A DNA stretch of 64,000 nt from JAICJR01 sp036494715 (GCA_036494715.1 DASXNY010000155.1:1-64000); one strand, 5' to 3'; positions 49,973 through 58,221 are shown, numbered from the stretch's first letter. Notes: generated by a model not told the origin, from the sequence alone. Translations and numbers: made by a program.

Positions 49973-51287
49973 GGTCACGCTCGCTGGTCTTGCTCTCGTG
50001 GCCGTCGCCGCGCTGCTGGCCGGCCGCGGCACGTGGTCGGCGTTCAGCCAGACGACCTCGGACGGCCCGGCGGCGTTCTCCTCCGCTGTCGACTGGACGG
50101 CGCCGAGCGCGAGCGCGTCGGTGATCGCGCACTCGTCCAAGGGCCCGGGCGTGAAGGCAGGCGGCAGCTATGCCGTCTACGCCAACGTCACGGACAGCGG
50201 CAACCCGGCGAGCGGCGTGTCGACGGTCAGCGCCAACCTGGGCTCGATCACCAGCGGCCAGACCACCGCGGCGCTCAGCGCCTGCTCCTCGTCGTGCACG
50301 GTGGGCGGCGTCACCTACGGCTACAAGAGCAGCACGCTCACGGCCAACGCCGGGCTCGCGGCGGGCAGCGTCAGCTACACGCTCACAAGCAAGGACACGG
50401 CGGGCAACACGTCGAGCGCCCAGAGCTTCTCGGTCACGGCCGACAACACCGCTCCGACCGCTCTTGCGGGGGTCGCCGCCCACGCCACCGCCGGCGCCGC
50501 GCTCGTCAAGCAGGGCGGCAGCTACTGGGTCTATGCCAACGCGACGGACACGGGCAGCGGCGTCGACACGGTCACGGCCGACGTCGGCAACCTCACCACT
50601 GGCCAGACCGCGGTGGCGCTGTCCCCCTGCCCGTCATCGTGCACGGTCAACGGCACCACCTACGCCTACAAGAGCGCGCAGCTCAGCACGAACGGCACGC
50701 TCAGCGCGGGCAGCAAGAGCATCACGATCACCGCCACCGATGCGGCGGGCAACGCGGGCAGCTCAAGCGGCCTCACGGCCACGGTGGACAACACGGCTCC
50801 GGCGGCGAGCGACGTCCAGACGCGCAACAACGGCTCAACCGCCGGCCGGCCCGAGCAGGGCGACACGATCACCCTCACTCGCAGCGAGCAGATGGACCCG
50901 GACTCGATCCTGTCGGGCTGGACCGGCGCCGCGACGAACCTCGTCGTGCGCATCGGCAACTCCGGCAGCGGCGCGCACGACTTCGTCACCTTCTGGAACG
51001 CGGCCAATACGACCCAGCTGCCGCTCGGGTCGATCGATCTCGGCGGCTCGGGCTACGTCTCGACAGGCGCAATCGTGACCTTCGGCGCGACCGGCACGGC
51101 GTCGTCGATGGTCCAGTCGGGGGCCGGCGTGACGATCACCCTGGGCACCGCGAGCAGCGGCGCCCGGACCGTCTCGGTCAACCACACCATGATCTGGACA
51201 CCCTCCACCACACCGACAGACCTCGCCGGCAACTCCGCCAGCGGCGCGTCCGCTTCCGAGAGCGGGACGAGCGACGTCGACTTCTGA
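49956..51287 (+). CDS. Ig-like-repeat surface protein with SipW-type leader
   Basis: 443 residues; the start overlaps the peptidase gene by 17 nt. The leader ends in GRGTWSAFSQTTSDGPAAFS, again a SipW-type cleavage context. Two bacterial Ig-like repeats follow (SYAVYANVTDSGNPASGVST and SYWVYANATDTGSGVDTVTA), each with a CSSSC or CPSSC loop, then a third beta domain. It could be an adhesive tip or linker in the fibre. Its stop overlaps the next ATG (TGATG). Confidence 0.8.
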   Translation: MRRARRVTLAGLALVAVAALLAGRGTWSAFSQTTSDGPAAFSSAVDWTAPSASASVIAHSSKGPGVKAGGSYAVYANVTDSGNPASGVSTVSANLGSITSGQTTAALSACSSSCTVGGVTYGYKSSTLTANAGLAAGSVSYTLTSKDTAGNTSSAQSFSVTADNTAPTALAGVAAHATAGAALVKQGGSYWVYANATDTGSGVDTVTADVGNLTTGQTAVALSPCPSSCTVNGTTYAYKSAQLSTNGTLSAGSKSITITATDAAGNAGSSSGLTATVDNTAPAASDVQTRNNGSTAGRPEQGDTITLTRSEQMDPDSILSGWTGAATNLVVRIGNSGSGAHDFVTFWNAANTTQLPLGSIDLGGSGYVSTGAIVTFGATGTASSMVQSGAGVTITLGTASSGARTVSVNHTMIWTPSTTPTDLAGNSASGASASESGTSDVDF

Positions 51288-52237
51288 TGCTGCGCTCCAA
51301 GGCCACAGCCCTCGCCTGCGCGCTGCTCGCTGCCTTCGCGATTATCGCGGCGGCGCGCTCGCGCGACGCCTCGGCCGAGCCCGCGGCGTTCAACGCCAGC
51401 GGCGCCGTGCAGGTGGCGAACACCCACAACGGCAGCGCCATCCTGTCCGGTCCGCTCGGCCCCGGCGACTCGCTCAGCGGCACGGTCGCGATCTCCAACA
51501 TCGGGACGGCGAGCGGGCCGTTCACGCTCGGGCTCTCCCACCTCACGGACTCGCCCGGGCCGGGCGGCGGCTACCTGTCCCGCCAGCTCGACCTGACCGT
51601 GGAGGACATCACCAGCGCGCTGGCGCCGGTCACCGTCTACCAGGGCGCCCTGAGCTCGCTCAACCCCACCTCGCTCGGCACGTTCGCCGAGGGGGCGCTT
51701 CACGTCTACCGCTTCGAGGTGAGCTGGCCGAGCGGCGCCGCCGACCAGACCCTGGCCGGCTCGACGATGAGCGTGCAGTTCGACTGGTCCGCGGGCGACG
51801 GCAGCTCGACCACCACGAGCCCGCCGTCGCCCACGCCGCCGACCAGCGGTGGGGGAACTTCATCGCCGCCGGCCCAGCGCCCGCCCGTGTCGACCGCCAC
51901 CCCGCGCTTCAGCCTCAAGCTGAGCGGCAGACAGGCCGTGGTGAAGAGCGGCGGGGTGAAGGGCGTGGCGGCCTGCACCAGCGGCTGTACCCTCGCGGCG
52001 ACCGGCTACGTGAAGGTGCCGGGCGCCGCCAAGACCTACAGGCTGGTGGCCGTGCGCAAGAGCGCAGCAGCCGGGAAGAAGCTGGCGTTCAAGCTGCGCC
52101 TCCCGCGCTCTGCCAGGACGCCGCTGCGCGCCGCGCTGAAGACGCACAGGCACCCGCTCGCGGCGATCACGGTCAGCGGCACCGGCGCGGGCGGCAAGGT
52201 CATGAGGATCAAGCGCAAGGTCCGGGTCTCGGGCTAG
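51287..52237 (+). CDS. Exported protein with Pro/Ser/Thr linker and basic C-terminal domain
   Basis: 316 residues. A signal sequence (ACALLAAFAIIAAARS) is followed by a beta domain related to that at 48316, then a linker rich in Ser, Thr and Pro (about 175-210), then a Lys/Arg-rich domain (SLKLSGRQAVVK to the end) with a CTSGC pair. The basic domain may bind cell-wall polymers and anchor the assembly. The stop overlaps the convergent oxidase gene by 4 nt. Confidence 0.7.
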   Translation: MLRSKATALACALLAAFAIIAAARSRDASAEPAAFNASGAVQVANTHNGSAILSGPLGPGDSLSGTVAISNIGTASGPFTLGLSHLTDSPGPGGGYLSRQLDLTVEDITSALAPVTVYQGALSSLNPTSLGTFAEGALHVYRFEVSWPSGAADQTLAGSTMSVQFDWSAGDGSSTTTSPPSPTPPTSGGGTSSPPAQRPPVSTATPRFSLKLSGRQAVVKSGGVKGVAACTSGCTLAATGYVKVPGAAKTYRLVAVRKSAAAGKKLAFKLRLPRSARTPLRAALKTHRHPLAAITVSGTGAGGKVMRIKRKVRVSG

Positions 52238-53355
52238 CCGACGCCGGCGGTCCGCAGGCTGCGGTCGCGCCGCCGCGGCCCGAGCGCGAAGCGCGGCTCG
52301 GGCTGCTCGTCACCCGTGAGCCAGGCCGCCATCCGCTCGGCCAGCGCGGGCCCGTGCTTGAAGCCGTGCCCCGAGCCGCCGCCGTAGAGCCACACGCGTT
52401 TGCCGTGCTCCGGGTGCGGCGCGGCGATGAAGTGCGTATCCGCGGTGAGGCTGTACTGGCAGGCCGAGTGGGCCTTCACCGGCACGTCGGCCAGCGCCGG
52501 GAAGCGCAGGCGTAGGTGCTCGCGCGCACGCCGCTCGTGCTCGGGGCGCGGTGCGCGCGGCCAGCTGTCCGGGTCGAGCGGCGGACCGTCGACGTCGGGG
52601 CCGAGCTTGAGGCCGTTGCCGTCGAGGGCGCCGAGGCCGTAAGCCGAGTCGTCGTAGTCCACGAAGCCGGGCAGCGGGGGCGTGGTCCACCCCGGCGGAG
52701 CGTCGAAGAAGAAGAGGTCCTGCTGGGTCACGCGCAGCTCCACGAGGCCGGGAAAGAGCGCGGCGAGCCAGGCCCCGCAGGCCCACACCACGCGATCGGC
52801 CTCGAGCCGGCGGCCGTCGCCGAGCAGGACGGCGGCGCCGTCGGGGCGGGCTTCGGTGCGTTCGACAGCCGCGCCGCGCTCCGTCGCCCGGCGCACCAGC
52901 GCGCGCGTCGCCTCGCGCGCTCGCAGGATCCCCGCGGCCGGCTCGTGCAGGACGTGGACGAGGTCGTCGGTGTGCAGGCTCGGGAAGAGCGCCGCAGCGT
53001 CCTCGCAGGCGATGAGCTCGACCGGGATGCCCTCCGCGCGCAGCACACGCTCGCTCTCCGCCTCCCAGCCGTCGTCGCGCCGCGCGAACCACACGAGGCC
53101 GGCCTCCACGAAGAGCTCGGCGCCGCAGTCACGCTCGAGCTCGCGCCAGAGCTCGCGCGCCCGCCAGGCGGAGCGCGTGTACCAGGCGTCCGAGCCGTGC
53201 GAGTAGCGCAGGAGGCGCGACTCACCGCCGGACTCGGCCCGCTCGCCACCGGGCTCGTCCCGGTCAACGAGCGTCACCTGCCAGCCGTCGCCCGCCAGGC
53301 GGTCGGCCAGTGCCGCCCCGAACACTCCCGCTCCGATCACCAGCGCCGACGGCAT
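52234..53355 (-). CDS. FAD-dependent amine oxidase, monomeric sarcosine-oxidase-like
   Basis: 373 residues from ATG 53355. The N-terminal dinucleotide motif is VIGAGVFGAALADRLAGDGW. ACGAW and the C-terminal GGGSGHGFKHGP are DAO/MSOX-family blocks. HSACQYSLTADTHFIAAP contains a Cys at the position of the covalent flavin link in monomeric sarcosine oxidase. It should oxidise a secondary amine or N-methyl amino acid to an imine with H2O2 release. It is the last gene of a minus-strand group starting with an enoyl-CoA hydratase. Confidence 0.85.
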   Translation of the reverse strand: MPSALVIGAGVFGAALADRLAGDGWQVTLVDRDEPGGERAESGGESRLLRYSHGSDAWYTRSAWRARELWRELERDCGAELFVEAGLVWFARRDDGWEAESERVLRAEGIPVELIACEDAAALFPSLHTDDLVHVLHEPAAGILRAREATRALVRRATERGAAVERTEARPDGAAVLLGDGRRLEADRVVWACGAWLAALFPGLVELRVTQQDLFFFDAPPGWTTPPLPGFVDYDDSAYGLGALDGNGLKLGPDVDGPPLDPDSWPRAPRPEHERRAREHLRLRFPALADVPVKAHSACQYSLTADTHFIAAPHPEHGKRVWLYGGGSGHGFKHGPALAERMAAWLTGDEQPEPRFALGPRRRDRSLRTAGVG

Positions 53356-53362
53356 GCCGGCG

Positions 53363-54388
53363 TCAGGCAAGCTGCCGCCCGACCAGCGCGGCGTGGGCCG
53401 CCACGTGCTCGGCGAACTGCTGGAAGTCGCGCGCGAACAGCTGCTGCGGACCGTCGCAGAGCGCGGCGTCGGGATCCTCGGCCACCTCGACGATGATGCC
53501 GTCGGCCCCCACGGCGGCGGCGGCGCGCGACAGCGGCTCCACCAGGCGGCGGTCGCCAGAGGCGTGCGACGGATCCACGATCACCGGAAGGTGCGTGTGG
53601 AGCTTCAGATACGGCACGGCGCCGAGGTCGAGCGTGAAGCGCGTGGCGGTCTCGAACGTGCGGATGCCGCGCTCGCACAGCATCACGTTCTCGTTGCCCT
53701 CCTTGAGGATGTAATCCGCCGCCATCAGCAGCTCGTCGACCGTCGAGGACAACCCGCGCTTGAGCAACACCGGCTTGCCGAGCTTGCCCACGACCTCGAG
53801 CAGGCCGTAGTTCTGCATGTTGCGCGCGCCCACCTGGATCACGTCCACCACGTCGGCCATCGCGTCGGCATTGGCGGGGTCGGTGAGCTCGCTCACCACC
53901 GGCAGGCCGGTCTGCTCGCGCGCCTCGCGCAGAATCTCGAGCGCGGGCGCGCCGAGCCCCTGGAAAGAGAACGGCGAGGTGCGCGGCTTGAACGCGCCGC
54001 CACGCATCATCGACGCGCCGCCGTTCTTCACCGCGCCGGCCACCGCCAGCGTCTGCTCGCGCGACTCGACCGTGCAGGGTCCAGCGATCAGGCAGAAGGT
54101 GTCGCCTCCCCCGACGCTGCGCCCGTCGACGCTCACCACCGTGGCCGCGTGGTGCGACAGCTCGCTCGAGGCGAGCTTGTAGGGACGGCTGATCGGGATC
54201 ACCTGGTCTACGCCGGCCATGCCCTCGAGCGCGAGAGCGCGGACGCCCTCCGGGTCGCCGAGCGCGCCGATCGCCGTGGTCAGCTCGCCCGGCATCACCT
54301 TGGCGTGAACGCCCGCCACCGTCTCGAGCCGCGCCACCACCGCGTCGATCTCGGCCTCGGTAGCCTGGGGTGTCATCACCACCATCAC
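53363..54388 (-). CDS. aroF: 3-deoxy-7-phosphoheptulonate (DAHP) synthase, type I beta
   Basis: 341 residues. It makes DAHP from PEP and erythrose-4-phosphate, the first step of aromatic amino acid synthesis. An N-terminal ferredoxin-like regulatory domain (about 1-70) precedes the TIM barrel with CLIAGPCTVESREQ, GGAFKPRTSPFSFQG, VGARNMQNYGLL, PVLLKRGLSST and VDPSHASGDR. The fused N-terminal domain suggests allosteric inhibition by an aromatic product. It overlaps the hydratase gene by 4 nt. Confidence 0.95.
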   Translation of the reverse strand: MMVVMTPQATEAEIDAVVARLETVAGVHAKVMPGELTTAIGALGDPEGVRALALEGMAGVDQVIPISRPYKLASSELSHHAATVVSVDGRSVGGGDTFCLIAGPCTVESREQTLAVAGAVKNGGASMMRGGAFKPRTSPFSFQGLGAPALEILREAREQTGLPVVSELTDPANADAMADVVDVIQVGARNMQNYGLLEVVGKLGKPVLLKRGLSSTVDELLMAADYILKEGNENVMLCERGIRTFETATRFTLDLGAVPYLKLHTHLPVIVDPSHASGDRRLVEPLSRAAAAVGADGIIVEVAEDPDAALCDGPQQLFARDFQQFAEHVAAHAALVGRQLA

Positions 54389-55140
54389 GTCGAGCGGCCC
54401 CTGCGCAGCATCGTCGCCGCGGCCTCCGGGCTCCGCTCATCGAGCCACGCCTCGAGCAGCGGGTCGCCCGTCTCCACGGCCTCCTGCACGCGTCGTAGCG
54501 TCTCGCCGCGCAGCTCGAGCTTGGTGCGCGCGTACGAGTCGCCGCCGAAGCGGGCCATCTCGAGCGCGACGTCGCAGGCGCGCTCGAGCACCTCGCCGGG
54601 GCCGGCCAGCTCGTCCACCAGCCCGAGCCGCAGCGCCTCCTCCGGCTCGACGAGATGCGCGCGCAGGGCGAGCGCCCGGGCCGCGGGCCCCGCCAGCTCG
54701 GCGCGCACGAGCGAGATCGCGCCGACCGGGTACGGCACGCCCGCGCGCAGCTCGGTGAGCCCGAGCTTGCCCTCGGTAGCGCCCACGCGGTAGTCCGCGC
54801 AGAGCGCGATCACCATGCCGCCCGCGATCGCGTGCCCGGTCACGGCCGCCACCACCGGCCGCGGGAAGCCGTACCAGCCGATCACCAGGCGGTTGATGCC
54901 CTCGACCATGGCCCGCTGGTCGTCCGGCCCCATAGTCGGGACGAGCTTCAGGTCGACACCCGCGGAGAAGAAGCGCTCGCGTCCCGTGATCACCACGGCA
55001 CCGGGCGGCTCGGCCGCCAGCGCGCGTCGCGCCTCCTCGAATTCCTCGAGCACCTGCGGGTTTAGCGCGTTGGCGGGCGGCCTGTCCAGGCGCACCAGAG
55101 CCAGCTCGCCGCGCGACTCGACTGTGACGCACGACCCCAC
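54385..55140 (-). CDS. Enoyl-CoA hydratase/isomerase family protein
   Basis: 251 residues from GTG 55140. Crotonase-fold blocks are LDRPPANALNPQVLEEF, FSAGVDLKLVPTM (oxyanion hole) and VTGHAIAGGMVIALCADYRV. One of the usual catalytic Glu positions is in GLTELRAGVP. It may hydrate, isomerise or cleave an acyl-CoA; the substrate is unknown. It is coupled to aroF by an ATGA overlap, which may be only for expression. Confidence 0.88.
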   Translation of the reverse strand: MGSCVTVESRGELALVRLDRPPANALNPQVLEEFEEARRALAAEPPGAVVITGRERFFSAGVDLKLVPTMGPDDQRAMVEGINRLVIGWYGFPRPVVAAVTGHAIAGGMVIALCADYRVGATEGKLGLTELRAGVPYPVGAISLVRAELAGPAARALALRAHLVEPEEALRLGLVDELAGPGEVLERACDVALEMARFGGDSYARTKLELRGETLRRVQEAVETGDPLLEAWLDERSPEAAATMLRRGRST

Positions 55141-55166
55141 GGCCGCGAAGGCTGACAGAAGTCCGG

Positions 55167-55409
55167 CTAGCGCGAGCTCTTGCGCTTGTCGGCGAGCTCG
55201 TGCTCGCGCTTCTCGCGTTGGCGCAGCTCGGCAGAGTCGGGGCCGTGGCTGAAGCGCGAAGGCAGCTCGGTGAACGCCCAGTACGCCGCCAGCAGGACCA
55301 CGACGCAGAGCGCGAGCGCCAGCGCCAGATAGATCGTCGAGACGATCCAGATCAGGACGAAGAGAATCACGCCCGCGATCGGCCAGAGCGGGAGCTTGCG
55401 CCTCGTCAG
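55167..55409 (-). CDS. Small two-TM membrane protein, possible CTG start
   Basis: 80 residues if translation begins at CTG 55409. That codon overlaps the preceding stop as CTGA and has GGAG 8 nt upstream; the next conventional start (a GTG 16 codons in) would delete the positively charged N terminus. Two hydrophobic helices follow (LWPIAGVILFVLIWIVSTIY, LALALALCVVVLLAAYWAF). The tail is very charged (REKREHELADKRKSSR). Function unknown. Confidence 0.6.
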   Translation of the reverse strand: MTRRKLPLWPIAGVILFVLIWIVSTIYLALALALCVVVLLAAYWAFTELPSRFSHGPDSAELRQREKREHELADKRKSSR

Positions 55410-55903
55410 GGGATCATCTCCGCCGGCAGCCGCTTGCCGTACTCCTGGGCGGCGAGAGCGAGCTCCGACTGCTCGACCACGTCGACGCCCAGGCCGGTGG
55501 CGATGAAGCGCACCCGGTGCTCGTGGTCGCGCCCGAGGTCGGCGAGATAGGCGAGCGCGCCGATGCGGGCGTGCTCCGCCCGCATGCCGTCGCGGTGCAC
55601 CTCGATCTTTCCCCAGAGAGCGACGATGCCGGTGATGCGGTCCAGGTAGGGAATCGGGCCGCGGCTGGGCGGGCGGTGATACGCGTAGATGCCGCACTTG
55701 CAGTCGGGGTGCGGGGCGCGGTGCGGCTGGTCGAGCCAGCCCTTGCCGAACAGCAGCGTGCGGTTGGCCGGGAAGCACTCTGCGTGCACCTCCGCCACCT
55801 CCCAGCGCAGCGGGATGAACGGCGAGGAGAGGCGGTCGCGAACGAGCCGCCACTTGCGGAAGCCGACCACCGGTTCGATCAGATCGGGTACCGACGCGGT
55901 CAC
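55406..55903 (-). CDS. Conserved-looking hypothetical protein with CxCGIYA motif
   Basis: 165 residues from GTG 55903. It begins with a compact VVGFRKWRLVRDRL block, has an HAECFPANR segment, and then HRAPHPDCKCGIYAYH, whose His and Cys residues could bind zinc. A WGKIEVHRDGMRAEHARIGA stretch follows. I have seen this layout in actinobacterial hypothetical proteins but know no function. It sits between two small genes and overlaps both by 4 nt. Confidence 0.7.
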   Translation of the reverse strand: MTASVPDLIEPVVGFRKWRLVRDRLSSPFIPLRWEVAEVHAECFPANRTLLFGKGWLDQPHRAPHPDCKCGIYAYHRPPSRGPIPYLDRITGIVALWGKIEVHRDGMRAEHARIGALAYLADLGRDHEHRVRFIATGLGVDVVEQSELALAAQEYGKRLPAEMIP

Positions 55904-56076
55904 GCCGGCACCTTCTCGGGCTCCCTCTCGCGCTCGGGCTGGGGCTGCGGCTCGGGCTCGCGTTCGGGGACCGGATCCGGACGCGGCGTTTCACGCGGGA
56001 CCACGATCGGCTCCACGGTGATCTCTCGTGCTGGACCCGGCAGGGTTGCCGCCGGGTCGGGGCCCAGCAGTCTCAT
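55900..56076 (-). CDS. Tiny Pro/Glu/Arg-rich protein, leaderless
   Basis: 58 residues from ATG 56076. A TACCCT box lies 6 nt upstream, which favours this start over the ATG at 56082. The first half (MRLLGPDPAATLPGPAREIT) may be a short folded segment; the second half is a repetitive PEREPEP-type tail with alternating charge. It is the first gene of a small operon with the CxCGIYA protein and the two-TM protein. No function can be given. Confidence 0.55.
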   Translation of the reverse strand: MRLLGPDPAATLPGPAREITVEPIVVPRETPRPDPVPEREPEPQPQPEREREPEKVPA

Positions 56077-56082
56077 GTACAT

Positions 56083-56088
56083 AGGGTA
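56083..56088 (-). promoter_or_regulatory. -10 box for leaderless three-gene operon
   Basis: TACCCT on the minus strand, 6 nt, then ATG at 56076. Confidence 0.5.
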
Positions 56089-56092
56089 AGCC

Positions 56093-57148
56093 CTAGACCG
56101 GCACTTCAAACGCGGTTAACACCGCATCGAGTACCCGGCCCGCGCCATAGCGAACGAGATCGTCCGCCACGAGACCGGCCTCGGCCTCGGCCTCGGCGAT
56201 GGCGGCGCGCGCCTCGTCGTCGCCGAGCCGGGAGGTGTTGAGCGCGATGGCGATCACGCGCGCGGGGCGCAGCGGGCGCACCACCATCTCGTAGGCGTCG
56301 ATCAGCTCGGGCAGCGACGGCAGTGCGACGTCGGGATAGCCCTCGAAGTGGGTGGCGCCGGCGCGGTGGGCGAGGATCAGCAGGTCCGGCGAGCAGCCGT
56401 GCAGCAGACCCAGGGTGACCGCCGAGTAGGCGGGATGAAAGAGCGAGCCCTGGCCCTCGACGAACAACAGGTCGCCGCGCTCGCCGCCCTCGTCCACGAG
56501 CCGTTCGGCCGCGCCGGAGACGTAGTCGGAGAGGACGTGGTCGACGGCGATGCCCCAGCCCGCGATCGCCACTCCGGTCTGGCCGGTGGGCACGTAGACG
56601 GAGCTGACGCCGCGGGCACGAGCGGCCGCGTCGAGCTCCACCGTCACCGCCTTCTTGCCGATCGCCACGTCCGAGCCCACGCTGTGCACCACGCGCACGC
56701 CCTCCCGGCGCCCATTCGGCCCACGCGGCACGCCCAGGTCGGGCGGCGCCAGCCGCAGGTCGCGCAGGTTCACGCCGTGCCCGGCCGCCGCGGCGCTGAA
56801 CTCGGGGTCATCCGCCAGGATCGTGTGCAGCCCGGCCTCCACGTTCAGCCCCTGCTCGATCGCCTCGAGCACGCGCGAGCGCAGCGACGGGTCGAGCTTG
56901 CCGCCCGTGGGCGCGATGCCGATCAGCATCGTCTCGGCGCCGCGCTCGACGGCCTCGCCGATCGTCGCCACGATCGGCACCGGCTTCGCGCAAAACGGCA
57001 CCACCTCGGCGGCTGTGCGGCCCGCCTGGCTCGAGTCCACGACGGCCACCACCTCGCGGGTGCCGTAGCGGATCACGCCGTGCGCGGTCTTCGCGTGATA
57101 GTCGTCGAACAGGCCCTCGGTGAGGACCGCCAGCCGCTCCGCGCTCAC
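56093..57148 (-). CDS. dgcN: DUF1611 protein, DgcN-like D-glutamate N-acetyltransferase
   Basis: 351 residues from GTG 57148, which overlaps the stop of the enolase-superfamily gene (GTGA). It has VVDSSQAGRTAAEVVPFCAK, MLIGIAPTGGKLDPSLRSRV and the P-loop-like VHSVGSDVAIGKKAVTVEL typical of DUF1611. FVEGQGSLFHPAYSAV also matches the family. DgcN acetylates D-glutamate so that DgcA can epimerise it to N-acetyl-L-glutamate, and the adjacent gene is a DgcA candidate. The specific activity is inferred from the pairing. Confidence 0.75.
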   Translation of the reverse strand: MSAERLAVLTEGLFDDYHAKTAHGVIRYGTREVVAVVDSSQAGRTAAEVVPFCAKPVPIVATIGEAVERGAETMLIGIAPTGGKLDPSLRSRVLEAIEQGLNVEAGLHTILADDPEFSAAAAGHGVNLRDLRLAPPDLGVPRGPNGRREGVRVVHSVGSDVAIGKKAVTVELDAAARARGVSSVYVPTGQTGVAIAGWGIAVDHVLSDYVSGAAERLVDEGGERGDLLFVEGQGSLFHPAYSAVTLGLLHGCSPDLLILAHRAGATHFEGYPDVALPSLPELIDAYEMVVRPLRPARVIAIALNTSRLGDDEARAAIAEAEAEAGLVADDLVRYGAGRVLDAVLTAFEVPV

Positions 57149-58155
57149 GCGGGCCGCACGCCCAGGCCGGGATCGGCGGACGCGACGACGCCGCCGTCCC
57201 GGAAGCCAAGACCGGTGAACGGCGAGTTCGAAATCAGAAGATGGCCGTCGAGATCCACGAAGTCCACGAGCGACGCTATCTGAGCGGCGGCCGCGATGCC
57301 AAGCTCGGACTCGATCATGCAACCGAGCATCACCCGCAGGCCGAGCGCGCGGGCGGCGTGGATCATGCGCAGCGCCTCGCGGAGACCGCCCGACTTGGCG
57401 AGCTTGATGTTGATGCCGTCGGCGTAGCCGGCGATGCGCGCGACATCGAGCAGGTCCTTGCAGCCCTCGTCGATGATCACCGGGATCCTTGGCGTGAGCT
57501 CGCGCAGCGCTCGGAAGCTGTCGATGTCGTCGCGCGGGAACGGCTGCTCCACGAACTCCACGCCCATCTCCACGAGCACCGGCATCAGCTCGCGCGCGGT
57601 CTCGAGCGTCCAGCCCTCGTTGCCGTCGATGCGGATCCGGGCGTCGCTGTGGTTGCGCACCGCCTGCAGGCGCTCGAGGTCGTCGGCGCCGCCGACCTTC
57701 AGCTTCAACACCTTGTAGCCCTGGGCGCGGCGGGTGCGGTCCACCGTGCCGTCGATGCTGTCGATGCCGATCGTGTACGAGGTCGGCGGGCTCGTAGGCG
57801 AGAGGCCGAGCAGGCGCCACACCGGCTCGCCGAGGCGCTTGCCGAGCCAGTCGTACAGGGCGCCGTCGATGGCCTGCTTGGCGCCCTGCTCGCCCGGGCG
57901 CATGGCCAGCCGCCGGCCGATGTACTCGTGCGCGTAGGGATCGCCGCCGATCAGCGTCGGCGCCTCGTTCTCGAGGAAGGCGGCGAGCGAGTCCTGCGTC
58001 TCGCCCCAGTAGTCCACCGGAGCGCCCTCGCCGTGGCCGACGATGCCGTCCTGCTCGAGCTCGATGTGCACGACCTGCTCGACGTCGCGCGACTGACGCG
58101 CGATCGTAAAGCGCTCCGCGAGCACCAGCTCGACTTTGTGGACCCGTAACTCCAT
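57145..58155 (-). CDS. dgcA: Enolase-superfamily epimerase, DgcA-like or L-Ala-D/L-Glu epimerase
   Basis: 336 residues from ATG 58155. The muconate-lactonizing-type barrel shows KVLKLKVGG (catalytic Lys pair), RIRIDGNEGW (first metal Asp), VEFVEQPF (Glu), PVIIDEGCKD (Asp/Glu) and GINIKLAKSGG (second catalytic Lys). These residues fit 1,1-proton-transfer epimerases. The family includes dipeptide epimerases and DgcA, which converts N-acetyl-D-Glu to N-acetyl-L-Glu; coupling to a DUF1611 gene favours DgcA. It is divergent from galactokinase. Confidence 0.8.
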   Translation of the reverse strand: MELRVHKVELVLAERFTIARQSRDVEQVVHIELEQDGIVGHGEGAPVDYWGETQDSLAAFLENEAPTLIGGDPYAHEYIGRRLAMRPGEQGAKQAIDGALYDWLGKRLGEPVWRLLGLSPTSPPTSYTIGIDSIDGTVDRTRRAQGYKVLKLKVGGADDLERLQAVRNHSDARIRIDGNEGWTLETARELMPVLVEMGVEFVEQPFPRDDIDSFRALRELTPRIPVIIDEGCKDLLDVARIAGYADGINIKLAKSGGLREALRMIHAARALGLRVMLGCMIESELGIAAAAQIASLVDFVDLDGHLLISNSPFTGLGFRDGGVVASADPGLGVRPA

Positions 58156-58209
58156 ATCGCGCCAACGTACCCCAGGTGTCGCCGAACGCGCGAGTCTGCG
58201 GCCGCGCGC

Positions 58210-58215
58210 TATACC
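58210..58215 (+). promoter_or_regulatory. -10 box for leaderless galactokinase gene
   Basis: TATACC followed by 6 nt and the GTG at 58222. Confidence 0.4.
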
Positions 58216-58221
58216 CCCTGC

